This document shows positions 35,710-47,322 of a stretch of DNA of 64,000 nt, piece by piece (position 1 is the first letter of the stretch; every line of letters starts with the position of its first letter). The notes beneath the pieces are model-generated. The model was not told the DNA's origin, did no database searches, and saw nothing but the letters and a program-made list of their open reading frames with translations. Origin of the DNA: Capsicum annuum (taxonomy: Eukaryota > Streptophyta > Magnoliopsida > Solanales > Solanaceae); contig NC_061115.1 in NCBI RefSeq assembly GCF_002878395.1, positions 52,853,013 to 52,917,012 of the forward strand. Direction: 5' to 3'. The position numbers were made by a program, and so were the translations under genes.

Positions 35710-35723
35710 ATCTCCCCCACAAG
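35710..35723 (-). promoter_or_regulatory. E8 polypurine tract
   Basis: Minus-strand TCTTGTGGGGGAGAT region directly precedes the TGAAATACCCC start of the 3' LTR. Confidence 0.8.
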
Positions 35724-36029
35724 AATCATTCATCCTCGAATGGCAGGTAAAGGTAACAACAAGCATGAGACATCACATTAACACCCATCAAATTTTCTAT
35801 CAACCAAAAAATAGATGACAAGGAAGTAAACTAAGGTAAGAAGATCATCATATATCCTAAACATGATTAAAACTCCAACACTTTCATTCCCATCTCTAAC
35901 TAAGTTACTAAACAAAGATGCAAAAGAAAACATTCCTCACCTTTAACAAAGTTAGAAAACAAAAAGATCTATTGAATAGCACACACCTTATTCACAAATT
36001 TTTGGAACAAAGAACCAATGCAAACACTT

Positions 36030-36210
36030 GGACTCTGTGTCCCCTTCTGCATTCCAAATGACTTTCTCAGACTTATAGTTCTACCATGGAACCTTTATTG
36101 AAGCCACATATTTTGTTCACAATTGGCGAACTTACCATTCCATGATCCTCATTGGGACCTCCCTAAAGAACAAGGAATCTGAGATACCAAAACCACCCAA
36201 AGGAACTAAC
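36030..36210 (-). pseudogene. E8 chromodomain-like tail
   Basis: Minus strand reads SDSLFFREVPMRIMEW*VRQ, then KYVASIKVPW*NYKSEKVIW with EGDTES, the counterpart of the E1, E6 and E7 polyprotein tails, with TAA/TAG stops. It shows that E8 descends from a full gag-pol element. Confidence 0.7.
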
Positions 36211-36259
36211 AAATGAAGAACCATCCACACCTTACCCCAAGACAAACATATGTAATTCC

Positions 36260-37950
36260 AGATGAATGGAGCTTATGCTAGAAAGAAAGTCCAATTCAAC
36301 TTAAAATTTACCAAGACACATAGCTACGAGAGATTAAGTTTAACAATATACCACCAGTTCCATGTTCAAGCCTATCCAATGCTTAAAAGGAGTTAACTTA
36401 GGCCACCAGGCTCTACTCTTTACATCTATCTCAAAACAACACTTTGTTTCCATCACCATTAAATATGGAAACCGTGAGTAAAGGACATAGACAAACCATA
36501 TCAAACCGCTATAACCAAAACTCCAAACCTATAATTGAATATCTAAGACCATATAACTACTAAGCCATGAAAATAACTCATAAAACAATGCTCTATAACA
36601 TATCTCAAGTACTCAACACAACTATTGGCATTTCTACCAATCACAACATTCAAACCTATAACTTATATACCCGCGGTATGATCTATCCATCAAAAGATCT
36701 AGCACCCACTATTATTTCCACAAGGATTTTTCACCACCTATTCTTTTCCTATCCATTTCCCATGAGAACAAACTTACCTCATTTTCTAAAACCTGAACTT
36801 TTAATAGTCACCCTAGACTCTCCCCCACTTAGGGGCTTCTACGTTCCCTATTTCAACACATCACCATACCTCCCAAACCATTACCATCCAAACATAAGAA
36901 GAGTCGTTGAAGAAAGTGAATTACAAGAGTTACCCATACCTTACAAGGAAAGATCCCAGAGATAAGAAATGACACTATAGGTACGAAGTACTTCATAGCA
37001 GCCATCTAGAACATAATGAAGAACCATCCCGACAAAATCATACAATAAAAGGAGCTCTTAGGTTGGATACTGAAAGAAACTAAATTGCCTATACCATGAG
37101 TAACTTAGCACAAGGTTAAGACTCATATCCATGGAATAAGGTGAATGCAAAATCCAAACCTTAGGCATAAAAGCTAAATGAATACATGCAACACTAGTAG
37201 AGCACTCTATCAACATGGAGAGAATAGTATCATCAGAATATGCAACCCCATCATTTCCTTGAAGTCCATTGCTAGAAGGAAATTCTAGATTAACCACCAA
37301 ACTTTATCCCATTTCACCTACAAGCAAAATACTCTACTTTAAAAGGTATCATAAAGGATGTGCATCAAGGATGCTAGGTTCTCCAATGCCCAAAACCTAA
37401 TTCAACTAAATGCTACCTAGAGCCCAACATTGACATGCAAAAACCATGAGACCAAATTGACTCCAACGTTTCCAATTAAACCAAAACTATTAAAAATCAA
37501 AACTTGGCAACCAAGGACTTTTCAAAATCATTTGAATCCAACCAAAACCAATTTATGTTCCTTTAACCCTATATGCAATGCAAAGATTCAAGAATAGTGA
37601 AACCATATGACAAATTATATTCAATGGCAATTTCAGAAATAGTTTTAAGGGCATAAAATTTCCAAAACCAAAACCAAGTAATTGGGAATCCATTCTATAA
37701 AAAAGAATAGAGATTTGGACAAATGTTTAAAACAAGGCCAACACCAAACCAACCTCCCCATTAGAAAGACACCATGAAGGTTATTAGAAAGGACCCCAGG
37801 AAATTTATCCACCACCGAAACCAAACCAAAGGACTATCTGATTTATGATCTTTAACCTGGACCTACAAATAAGGACATTTCTTTGGAGATCGATCTTAAA
37901 GCTTTAAGATATGATATAACCTTTCCCTTAATAGAAAAGGAATGAAACCA
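36260..37950 (-). other. E8 internal block of unknown origin, shared with E10
   Basis: About 1.7 kb where RT, RNase H and integrase should lie. No catalytic motif is visible in any frame. Phrases such as CATGTTCAAGCCTATCCAAT (36362), TTTTCCTATCCATTTC (36745), CTAGACTCTCCCCCAC (36816) and AACACTAGTAGAG (37190) recur in order in E10. The plus-strand 132-codon frame (36567-36965) is not supported by any motif. Confidence 0.6.
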
Positions 37951-37959
37951 TCATCCCAT

Positions 37960-38290
37960 TAAAAACTGACTTACCAGGGAGCCTAACAAGTCTGACAATC
38001 TAATAATGAAAAGCATGAGTGCAACCAATCCATCCCCTGAACAATATCAAAATCCACCACATTTGAGTCAAACAAATCCACCAAGACTCTTTTATTACCA
38101 ACAAATGCCCATGTACCCCCATAGACTCCTTTAGTAATTAAAGATTCACCTGTCGGAGTAGAAACAGAAGAAGAAAAGAGTTTGAAATAACTTTAGGACC
38201 AAAATTCACAACCATAAATAAGGTAACAAAAGAGAGAGGGCCCCAAACTGAGCAAACCATACATACCACAAGGAAATAAGTTTTTAATGT
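37960..38290 (-). pseudogene. E8 protease remnant
   Basis: Recognised by position and by nucleotide similarity to the E7 protease end: the minus strand keeps a VDFDIV-like segment (about 38050), the STPTGESLITKGVYGG region and VVNFGPKVI. The catalytic Asp loop near 38230-38270 is not identifiable. Confidence 0.6.
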
Positions 38291-38323
38291 ACCAGCATCA
38301 GCATCAAAAGATGTCTTAGACTC

Positions 38324-39052
38324 CTAAGGAATTGAAAGAATATTGAGACAATCCCAACCACTGTCGAAGAGAGAGGTAGTGACCAATACTCTATTTTCCC
38401 AAGCATCAACCCTTATGGAATATCCCCAACATACAAGACCCAACTGACCACAACCAAAAATAGTGATTCTTTTCTCCCTCAAAACAACCACGATGCAACC
38501 AACCACAAAATTTATAAAGAAAATGGGATGATACGGAAGAGGCTACATTGGCCCAAGATTGGGCACCTTGTGCCTTAGAAGAATTTACCAATCTAAAAAT
38601 ACCTACCTTCTAGTTGAATCTAGGTAGGGAACACAAGACATAGGATATGATATAAGACTCACTCTGCTCTTTCCTTTTGGACCATTTACCGCCATACAAT
38701 TAGCCTCTCTTTTTGTTTAAAAGATCGTAACCCCCTTACCTTACCCATTTACCAACCTTACCTTATTTCTCTCTATGCTAATACGACATGACTAGTGGGA
38801 AAAAGTTGTCATGATTTGGTTTAATAGAGTACTAGGATGACAAAACTCAGCATTGGTAACCTCTTCATGAGGTAACCAATTATGCGTATCACCTTCCTCG
38901 ATAGGGTCAGTGGAAATCGATGGGATTCCACGAGGAAAATCAGAAGCTACAACCCTTGGCCGGGTCTATGCATACATTGGACTAGACCCATCCATGTTGT
39001 CCTTGAGTGGGACAGGCGAGTTTCCACTAACTTTAGATCGTTGAAAAGACAT
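38324..39052 (-). pseudogene. E8 gag remnant missing the gag core
   Basis: ATG at 39050-39052 in GATCATGTCTTT context: MSFQRSKVSGNSPVPLKDNM and onward to EVTNAEF near 38850. It then passes within about 130 bp to the basic/knuckle region; the roughly 100-residue core present in E1, E6 and E7 is gone. The knuckle (about 38425-38475) reads IFGCGQLGLVCWGYS with most ligands lost. Confidence 0.75.
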
Positions 39053-39253
39053 GATCCTAAGAGTAAACCAAGGAAGATTCAAAGAAGACTTCAAGACCTT
39101 AGACTCCATATTCTAAAAGTAGAATAACTAAGAAAGTGAAACATTCCTAAATGCCTCATAGCCTCCTGATAATAAGTGGGGGTCATGATACACCCATAAG
39201 CAAGACTCTACTCAACACGGCTTTATGGACACCCCATGACACCAAAACCTGAA

Positions 39254-39265
39254 GCTTTGATACCT
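39254..39265 (-). promoter_or_regulatory. E8 primer-binding site
   Basis: Minus-strand AGGTATCAAAGC, just inside the 5' LTR, 10 of 12 matches to the initiator-Met site. Confidence 0.75.
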
Positions 39266-39268
39266 ACT

Positions 39269-41633
39269 TGACATGACCCAAACTAGGGGCTTATCGTAAT
39301 GGGAAATCCCAAGCCCAACCAGGACTGGGAACTACCCCTATTACCCAACCTAACCACCAAATGCATTCCTTCATCGACTGAACACCGAATATATAACAAG
39401 ATAGTGTATCCATCCATGTGGTGACTCTGGGATAAGTCTATATCTAAGACAAACCCAACCAAGTCCAACCACCCAATGACCAACCACATCAATAGCAAAA
39501 TCAATAAACCAAAACTAATTGTAATAATTTGATACATGTATATATATATATAGGAAACATAACCAATCCATACCATACCTAAGTCTATAGTTTTCCATAA
39601 AAAGACTCAAGACCAAATAAAGAGTACCTAGTTGGGACATGCCCCTGACAATTGCCAAAAACAAAGTGTATGAAAGATAAGAAATAAGTAAATAACCCAT
39701 GAAATAAACTAGATGCCTTCAATAATATGGAATCTCACCACTTCAATTCAACATCGACTGTCCCCAAATGAGATCACTAATTAGGAGAAGTAGAATAGCT
39801 AGTCCCTATATATCATGGGTATACAGCCACCCGAAGATAGGTTAGTGGGTAAATATTAGCATACACTCAGGATAAGGATAAAATAATTCTATTTACCAAG
39901 CCAAGAAAGAGCATCCATGTTGTATACAACCATACATATATATGACCATGTCGAGAAAGGGAACTACGTTAAGCATGCCTTTAAAACCTTTACCTAGGCT
40001 GCATAGCCTTTCCATCCTAAACCACCCACAGGCTATATAGGTTTAGCTCCCCCTATTGAAAGGGCCCTAGTTTGTGTTTCCACACGACTAGGAAAGAAAA
40101 CCTAGGATGAATAGTACAACCCATAAATATAAAGTGTGACATCATGCATGCGATCACCAAGACCAACCTCACATCGGCAAATATGAGTTTTTAGTTTTAG
40201 TCCCCTCGAGAACTCTACCTTCCACAGCTTTGCCATATACCTCACCATTATTGCCCAATTAAAACCATTTCTAAGAAACCAACCAATCCATTAACCATTT
40301 ATTAACAAAGGCCATTAGTAGTGGTATCTTCATACAAACTATACTTGCAAGTACTATCTATAGCCAACCATGTCTAGGTTTATGGAATTCCATGTACCTT
40401 TCCATGAACAATATTAAACCACTTGGGGGATTCCTATGTACGCCACAAGCATAACCAATTTCATAACCACCAAAACATTACCATTTTATCCTTCAAAACC
40501 ATTTATACAATTTAAAATCATTTATGACCATGATAAACATTTAAAGTATTTACATCAATTGAACCATTTAAACCATGTAGAACCATCTAAATCTATTTAG
40601 GGTTCTATTACCAAACTAAAGCATGCAAGAGTTCCAATAAAAGTTCAATAATAGAGTAAAAATATTCTTTTAGGTATTTTATCAAACATATTGAGGGCAT
40701 ACCTTTACCAAGACAAAAACTAATGCATAAACCACCATAATTAGGGTTACTCAAGACCCATTTGTTAAACCATAACAAACAAGAACCAACATATGCAAAC
40801 CATTACCAAAATTATATGAAAACATAGTTTAAACCAATACCAAGTAATATGCATTAAAAACCTCAACAAATATTTCAAAAACCACCATTCATGATTCATA
40901 AATCAATGTTTAAAACATAATACACATGCCTTCAGTTGGAACTAACAATGAGGTAAGGAGTACATTCCTTATACAAGAAGATTCTAAAGAGAAATATGAC
41001 CCTTGATCCCTTTGAAAAACACATAAAGAAACCCTAGCCTCCAATCTGCAAGAGCAAGTTTGAGAGAGTATTTGATATTATTCCATCTTTTAATAAGTGT
41101 TATGAAAGGACACCAAGGTTTACATAACATAAAGACATAAGGGATTTGAAGTACGAAATTTCTGGACTACCCTTGACTTAAAATTAAAAATAAGCCACGT
41201 CTAGGGATATGACTCACCTATATAGTCCATATACTAGGGTTCGAGTAGTACCTCAACTCATATCCAAGATCATGTTAAGACCCTACCTACTGGTTTTTAT
41301 TGACTCACACATCTCTAACTCGTACCTAAGGATATAAGTGGTATATACCAACTCATACCCACCAAGTATACTTAGGGAAGATTCCACATGACAACTCAAA
41401 TAAGTACTATACAAATTGCCTTATACCACTCGTATGTTTCGATATGATTTGTACCCTAGTGAGTCATATCTTAGGCAGTAACCCAGCTAACCATACTACC
41501 TAGGGTACGAGTGAACCCTTAAGACAACCCCTAACTCATATTTAAGGGTACAAATAGTACCCTTGAGTCATACCAAGTCCAATAAGTCCAAAACCAAGTA
41601 AATTTTAAAAGGGTCCAAGACTTGGGTATTTCA
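39269..41633 (-). repeat. E8 5' LTR (right copy)
   Basis: 2365 bp; TGACATGACCCAAAC to GGGTATTTCA on the plus strand, aligned end to end with 33352-35709. TA-rich stretches at 39536-39552 and 39933-39946. Confidence 0.92.
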
Positions 41634-41845
41634 ATTCATGCTATGCTTTTTTAGATTATAGAACCCAAAAGGTCAGTTTCTACTTTCTTAATAAACTTGT
41701 GATTGAATGGGAGAGTAGTTCCATAGTACCTAAAGAGAGGTTTATTTCCTATCTCAATTCTTGGAACTTGATTTCCAAAGGTTGTTTGTATCATCTAGTT
41801 TGGGTTGGGGATTCTAACTCTGAAAGTCCTTTGTAATTTGTCCTT
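41634..41845 (+). pseudogene. E6 protease C-terminus and linker
   Basis: Begins with the second ATTCA copy (41634-41638) and resumes the interrupted LHSCYA motif, then FLDYRTQKVSFYFLNKLVIE, RFISYLNSWNLISKGCLYHL. Joining 33346 to 41634 restores one continuous frame, which proves the nesting. Confidence 0.88.
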
Positions 41846-42780
41846 GTGGTTAATGAATTTCTTGAAGTATTTATCAATGATTTTTTTAAAGTTCTTTCTG
41901 ATAGGGAAATAGATTTTGGAATTGATATTCTATCAGATACTCATCCTATTTTTATTCTGACTAATACGATGGCTTTATCTGAACTAAAAGAACTTAAGGA
42001 TCAGTTGAATGATCTTCTTGATAAGGGTTTTATCCATCCTAGTGTTTCTTTGTAGGGTGCTCATATACTTTTATGCAAAAGAAATATGGGTCTTTTTGGA
42101 TGTGTATAGACTATCATCACTGAACAAGATAATAGTAAAAATTAAGTAGCCTCTTCCTAGGATTGATGATCTCTTCGACCAGCTTCTAGGTGCTAGGTTT
42201 TACTAGGTTTTTCTCTAATATTGATCTTTGTTTGGGCTATAATTAGTTGAAATATCAAGAGTTTGACATTCCTAAGACTGCTTTTTGAACCCATTATGGT
42301 CATTATGAGTTCCTAGTTATTTTATTTGGGTTGACTAATGCTTTGGCTGCTTTCATGGATCTTATAAATTAAGTATTTAGATAGTTCCCAAATTTATTTG
42401 TTATTTTCTTTATTGATGACATCTTGTTATACACTAAGAGTGAGAATGATTATGTTAATCCCCTGTGAATTATGTTGTAGACTCTTAAGGGTTAAAAGTT
42501 ATATGCTAGTTTTTCTAAGTGTGAGTTTTGGCTAAATATTGTGACTTTTCTTGGGCATGTTGTTTTTAGTGAGAGGATCAAGGTAGATCCACAAAAAGTA
42601 GAGGTAGTTAATAAGTGTCCTAGACCTTTCTCTCCAACTGACATTAGGAGATTGTTGGTCTTGGTTAGGTATTATAGGAGGTTTTTGAGAATTTATCTTC
42701 TATTCTTGCTCCACTGACAAGGTTGACTTAGAAAAAAGGTTTAATTTTTATGGTTCGATGCTTGTGAGGGTAGTTTTGAG
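41846..42780 (+). pseudogene. E6 reverse transcriptase remnant
   Basis: Starts VNEFLEVFINDFFKVLSDRE and continues through LKELKDQLNDLLDKGFIHPS to a TAG (42053-42055). Further pieces: LCKRNMG, the SFGLTN-type segment near 42325, and the active site FIDDILLYTKSE with FIDD at 42409-42420, intact. Thumb: FSKCEFWLNIVTFLGHVVF, then PTDIRRLLVLVRYYRRFL. Many stops, mostly TAG. Confidence 0.87.
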
Positions 42781-43230
42781 AAGTTTATGTATACGTTGAC
42801 TTCTCTGCTAGTTTTAACCTACATGAGGGTAGTGAATGGTGTGTTGTATGTTGTGATGCATCTTGTATAGGTCAGGGTTATGTTTTGATGCAGCATTATA
42901 AGCTTGTGGCTTATGCTTCTAGGAAGCTTAAGGTTCATGAGAGGAATTACCTGAATCATACCCTAGAGTTGGTGGTTTTGGTCTTTCCTTTGAAGATCTG
43001 GTGCCATTATTTGTATGGGGTGCATATTGATATTTATTTAGATTATAAGACCTTGCAGTATATATTTACACACAAGAAATTAAATCTCAGGAAGAGGTGG
43101 TTGCTCGAGCTACTTATGGATTACAATATAAGTCTTTAATACCATCTAGGTAAAGCTATTGTTATTGATAATGCTCTTAAAAGGTTTTTTATGGGGATTT
43201 TATACCATGTTGATAAGGAGAAAAGAGGAT
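42781..43230 (+). pseudogene. E6 RNase H remnant
   Basis: CCDASCIGQGYVLMQHYKLV begins the domain (catalytic Asp 42855-42857). The frame 42885-43139 then gives [40 protein letters not shown] (second acidic motif) and LELLMDYNISL. The closing ADALSRL-type motif is eroded near 43165. Confidence 0.87.
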
Positions 43231-44320
43231 TAGTAAAGGATATTTATAAGTTTGGCCAATTTAGGAGTTTCTCTTTTAGACACTGAGGATTTAGGAGTGA
43301 TTATTCAAGAAGTGGTTAAATCATCTCTTTGTGTGGAGGTGAAAGAGAAGCAATCTTTGGATCTCATACTTATGAAGATTAAGAATGATGTGGGTCAGGA
43401 ATATGTTATGTGTTTTGAGATTGGGAGAGGTGGAATTCTGAGGTATCAAGAGAGGTTGTGTGTTTGTGATGTCAATGGGTATGGTAAAGGATTTTGACTG
43501 AAGCTTATGAGTCTATGTCTACAGTTTATCCTGGTTCAACTAAGATTTATCATGACTCAAAGAAAATCTATTGGTGGAATAATATAATGAGAGATATGGC
43601 AAATTTTATTCCAAATGTATGGTTTGTCAACGCATTTGAGGCCTGGTGGCATATCTCAAGAGATAGAGATGCTCATGTAGAAGTAGGCTATAATCAATAT
43701 AGATTTCATTATGAGTCTTCTGCGATCTTGTAATCTGTATGATTTTATTTGGGCCATTGCGGATAGAATAACTAAGTCTGCTCATTTTTTCCCTGTGAGG
43801 ACTAAATACTTGGGAGAGGATTATGTTAAATTCTTCATTAGAAGATATTCAAGTTTCATGGAATATTGTTGTCCATTATATCAGATTAAGATACACAGTT
43901 TTCTTCAATCATTTAGCATTTATTTCAATAAGGTTGAGGTAATCTGGTGAACCTTAGCATCACTTTCCACCCTCAAATGGATGGACATGCAGAATAGACT
44001 ATTCAGACTTTAGTGGATATGCTAAGGTCCTATGTGATTGATTTTAAAGGTAACCGGGTTAATTATTTACGTCTGAGTAAGTCTGCTTAAAAATAATAGT
44101 TGTAATTCTACCATTTAAATGGCTCCTTTTGAGGCTCTCTATGGCAGAAGGTGTAGGTCTCCTATTGGGTGGTTTGAGGTTGGTGAGACTAGGTTGTTTT
44201 GTGCTGACTTAGTTTACCAATCCATGGGGAAGGTAAAAGTTATTAGAAAAAAGACAAAAGACTGCCCAAAGTCACCAAAATTCTTATGCTCATCTGAGGC
44301 AAAGGGATTTGGAATTTGAA
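43231..44320 (+). pseudogene. E6 integrase remnant
   Basis: Linker frame (43252-43497) with DVGQEYVMCFEIGRGGILRY and QERLCVCDV. HHCC region 43494-43640: first His is Tyr (VYPGSTKIYHDS), second His kept, and the CMVC pair is present in a shifted frame. Core: DFIM near 43703, ADRITKSAHFFPV, a second Asp followed by a stop (about 43881), DGHAE* (about 43981-43998) for the Glu, then APFEALYGRRCRSPIGWFEV (44119-44180). Confidence 0.85.
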
Positions 44321-44770
44321 GCAAGTAATATGGTATTCTTGAAGGTTTCTTCTATGAGCGGAGTTATAACGTTTGAGAAGAAGGAGAAGCTCAGTCCTTG
44401 TTGCATTGGTCCATATCAGATTTTGATTAGAATTTGGAGTGTCTCTTATGAGTTGGAATTGGCTCGAGTCCGCCTTCTATTCATCCTATTTTCTATGTAT
44501 CTATGTTGAAAAGTGTGAGGGTGACCCTCCGTTGATAGTGCATACTGAGGATGTTGGTGTCACAGACTGATTGTCTTATGAGGAGGTCCCGATAGAAATA
44601 CTGGATTGAAAAGGTTTTAGATTAAGGACCAAGGATATAGCTTCGATAAAGGTGCTTTGGAGTAATCAAAAGGTGGAAGAAGATACATATGAATCAAAAG
44701 GTGGAAGAAGCTGAGAAAGATATGAAGGCCAAGTATCCATTCTTATTCCCCATGTTGGATGAAAGTATTT
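44321..44770 (+). pseudogene. E6 integrase C-terminus and chromodomain-like tail
   Basis: VSSMSGVITFEKKEKLSPCC and GPYQILIRIWSVSYELELAR (44339-44470), then LSYEEVPIEILD near 44573-44610, VLWSNQKVEE and AEKDMKAKYPFLF. The phrase ATCAAAAGGTGGAAGAAG occurs twice (44658-44675 and 44696-44713), a small tandem duplication in the tail. Confidence 0.78.
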
Positions 44771-44873
44771 GAGGCATGAATTTTATTTCCTTTCAAATTT
44801 GTCATTTGGTTCTGAAGTATTCTTGCTATTATCGTGTTAAAATAGCCTAACTCCTCATATAGCGATGAATGAT

Positions 44874-44893
44874 CCTATGGGGGAGGGGGGTAA
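44874..44893 (+). promoter_or_regulatory. E6 polypurine tract
   Basis: TATGGGGGAGGGGGGTAA-type purine run ends at the 3' LTR start. Confidence 0.8.
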
Positions 44894-45942
44894 AGTAAGA
44901 CCCCATAAAACATTGTTGATTTTGTTTTTGACTCTCCCACATGCTTAACATCAAATTTTTTACTTGGATAATGTTGAGGTATGTCAATATGGTGTTTTGG
45001 GAATGTTTTGGAATTTTTAGAAGAGGTTCGAGGTTAATTTGGGACGCTGAGGTAGTGAGGGTCTGTGATATTGGCATAGCATGAAGGATAGCCTCCACGA
45101 TAGTAGTATGGAATGAAGGCTAGCCTACACGATAATGGCATGCCATGCTACTGTGTTAAAAATACCCATTTTTTGATTTTTTAACTAGGTGAGGGGATTT
45201 TTCTATTTTTACCCCTTGTACAACCTTTAAACATAAAATAAACCCATTCGCTTCTGTTTTCAAAGATCAAATAATTCTCTTTCTTAAACTCAAAACCCAA
45301 GAACATTCATGGATTTTATAGAGAATTAATTATTCAGGCTCCAAACTTTGATTACTTCATTTTCTTGTGTATTTTAGGCATGTATCTCATTTCCTAACTT
45401 TAATTTTACATTGTGGCATCTATTTACTCATTATCTATGTAGTTTACATTGATGGGTTTGAAATTGGGATGAGGGGTTTTGATTGTTATTGCTGGAATCA
45501 CTTTTCCCATGTTTTAAATTAATGATTCATGCTTTAAGTTTATGGTTTTTGGACTGAATGGGTGCATTGTTATTGAAATTGTAATGGATAACATGGATTT
45601 CCCCAAATTGATGGCTTTTTGGCTTGGTAATAGCATTAACCCCAACCTATTTTTCATATTTTTGTTTTGAACATGGATAATTGCAAAATTAAACTTATTT
45701 ATGAACCCATTGCATTGCATTAATGGATAATTGGTTAAAATGGATTTGAAAGGCCCTTATTGGCGATGGTTTGGGTTTTAAAATGGTTAGGAGTCTTGGT
45801 TCACACATTATATTTTGGGATAGCTAGAGCCTTGGTGTGTTTATCCCTTCCTGTGAGTGCCTTTAGGATAGGGCGATCTACATAGTTCTGGTTAATGGTT
45901 TAAACTCTCATGTCATGATCTTTATCCCTATCCCAGGATCGT

Positions 45943-45980
<38 letters not shown>

Positions 45981-46495
45981 CTGTCGTGCTTATGTTTTTG
46001 ACTGGTTGACAACATTGACATTTTGGTAACACCTTCCCTGAGTTACATGCCAGTGCTTAACCCACTAACCGTCCCTGGACGCTACATCATTTCATGATGT
46101 ACGGTTTGAAGGGTTTTCTGTTTCTTCTATGCATTGTTTGGTGATTCGGTACTCCTGTAGATATTTTGTAAAGTGGTTAGCCTCCATACTTTGGAAGTCC
46201 CTTTTATTTCATTGGTTTATTTATTATCATAGTACTTTGGGTGTTTTTATACTCGGGGGCATGTCCCGACGTAGTTGGTATTCTAGGTTTAGAGGTTTTT
46301 GTGGACAAGTGTGGTTTGAAATATTAGTTTTGACTCTTAGAACATTTATTTGACATATCTTTTTATCACTATCTTTATTGGCTTCCTCTTTATTATTATT
46401 ATTGTGCTCATGAGTTATGGCTAAGGGGTTTTTTTTCAGCTCACGATAGGCTTGAGATTACCGATCATGACCAGGCCTGGGTTCGGGCCGTGATA
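44894..46495 (+). repeat. E6 3' LTR
   Basis: About 1.6 kb, starting AGTAAGACCCC (an expected TGTAAGACCCC with the first T mutated) and ending GGGCCGTGATA. Its last 350 bp match 22259-22624. A (TA)n run occurs at 45942-45980. Confidence 0.82.
45942..45980 (+). promoter_or_regulatory. (TA)n tract in E6 LTR, probable TATA region
   Basis: Nearly pure TA dinucleotide run following TATCCCAGGATCG. The same CCTATCC-GG-ATC phrase precedes the TA-rich run on the minus strand of the E7 LTRs (23600-23630, 30370-30415), so the position is conserved among families. Confidence 0.5.
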
Positions 46496-47322
46496 CCCTT
46501 CTTCCGAGTTCACAAAGAAATAAGTATATTCTAAAGGCCTTGAGTAGTAATAACAAGAACATCTGAATAACCAATCATAATAATTAACATTAAACCAACT
46601 CAATTGGAAGCTAATTATTCATGTTCATAGCCTCAACCGCTGAATGAGCGACTATAGCCACTCATAGTTTACAATAAATCACAAGATTGGAATTCATAAG
46701 TAAGAAACTAAAAGTAAACAATACTAAAGAATAAAATCCTACTCCTAGCCTTCTTCGAGTGTTTTTTCTCTCCCAAAGTTGTCCAAGGTGATTAGAATAA
46801 GAGCCATGTGTCCTATTTATAATATAGGAGTTTGGAAACTTTTATCCCTTTGGCGTAGCATCCCCTAATCGCAGGTTTCCAAGGGTGTAACTTTCCCTTA
46901 AGGCACATGATTACTTGAATCAGCATCTTCCTATGTGTATTAGGGCATGGAATGCCCTTATCTCAGATCTCTAAGGGTGTGGCAACCCTTGTGCTCAAAA
47001 TATCCTTTTCCTTTATAGCTAACTCCTTCCACTTATCTTCAAATCCCAGACTTTGTAGTTGCCTTTTGAACTTAATTTGAACTTGTTTTGCTACCATACA
47101 TTACTCCTAATTCATTCCATGGCCTCCTACAACCTCAAATATCAAGTATTAGTGCACACAACACAATAGGGTTCATCAACTTACACTAGAATAAAGCATA
47201 ATATTTACTTTAACACATAGATGCTCAAGTACACCTTTAACAACACAGTAATTACACAAAGTAGTCCTTAAAACTAGGATAAATATGCGCAGATAATGAC
47301 ACTTCGGAGTAAAAATATGCCT
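46496..47322 (-). repeat. E9a: Athila/Tat-like LTR remnant
   Basis: AT-rich segment ending at AAGATCA, followed by CCACCCCTCACTTAAAGCCT, the phrase that lies just inside 3' LTRs of this lineage (compare 1882-1910 in E2). A TATAAATA-like box occurs on the minus strand at about 46815-46830. The other terminus with the GTCGTCG block is missing, so it is partial. Low-certainty assignment. Confidence 0.4.

Larger units (their letters stand above)
33352..41633 (-). mobile_element. E8: minus-strand pol-deleted Ty3/gypsy element
   Basis: 8.28 kb with LTRs 33352-35709 and 39269-41633 and perfect ATTCA duplications in E6. Internal order on the minus strand: PBS, gag N-terminus, degenerate knuckle, protease, an uncharacterised 1.7-kb block, a chromodomain-like tail and PPT. 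Gag core, RT, RNase H and integrase are absent. The same arrangement occurs in E10, so it looks like an established non-autonomous lineage. Confidence 0.9.
22259..46495 (+). mobile_element. E6: plus-strand Ty3/gypsy element, host of two nested insertions
   Basis: Pieces in order: truncated 5' LTR (22259-22624), PBS, gag N-terminus (to 23040), insertion E7, gag core and knuckle plus protease (31958-33351), insertion E8, protease end, RT, RNase H, integrase and tail (41634-44770), PPT and 3' LTR (44894-46495). Both insertions have perfect 5-bp target duplications, and the polyprotein reads on across both joins. The excised element would be about 7 kb plus the missing start of its 5' LTR. Confidence 0.9.

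Noticed and set aside
36567..36965. 132-codon plus-strand frame
   Set aside because: Antisense within the E8 block; the equivalent E10 sequence is not open in this frame, so it is not conserved as protein.
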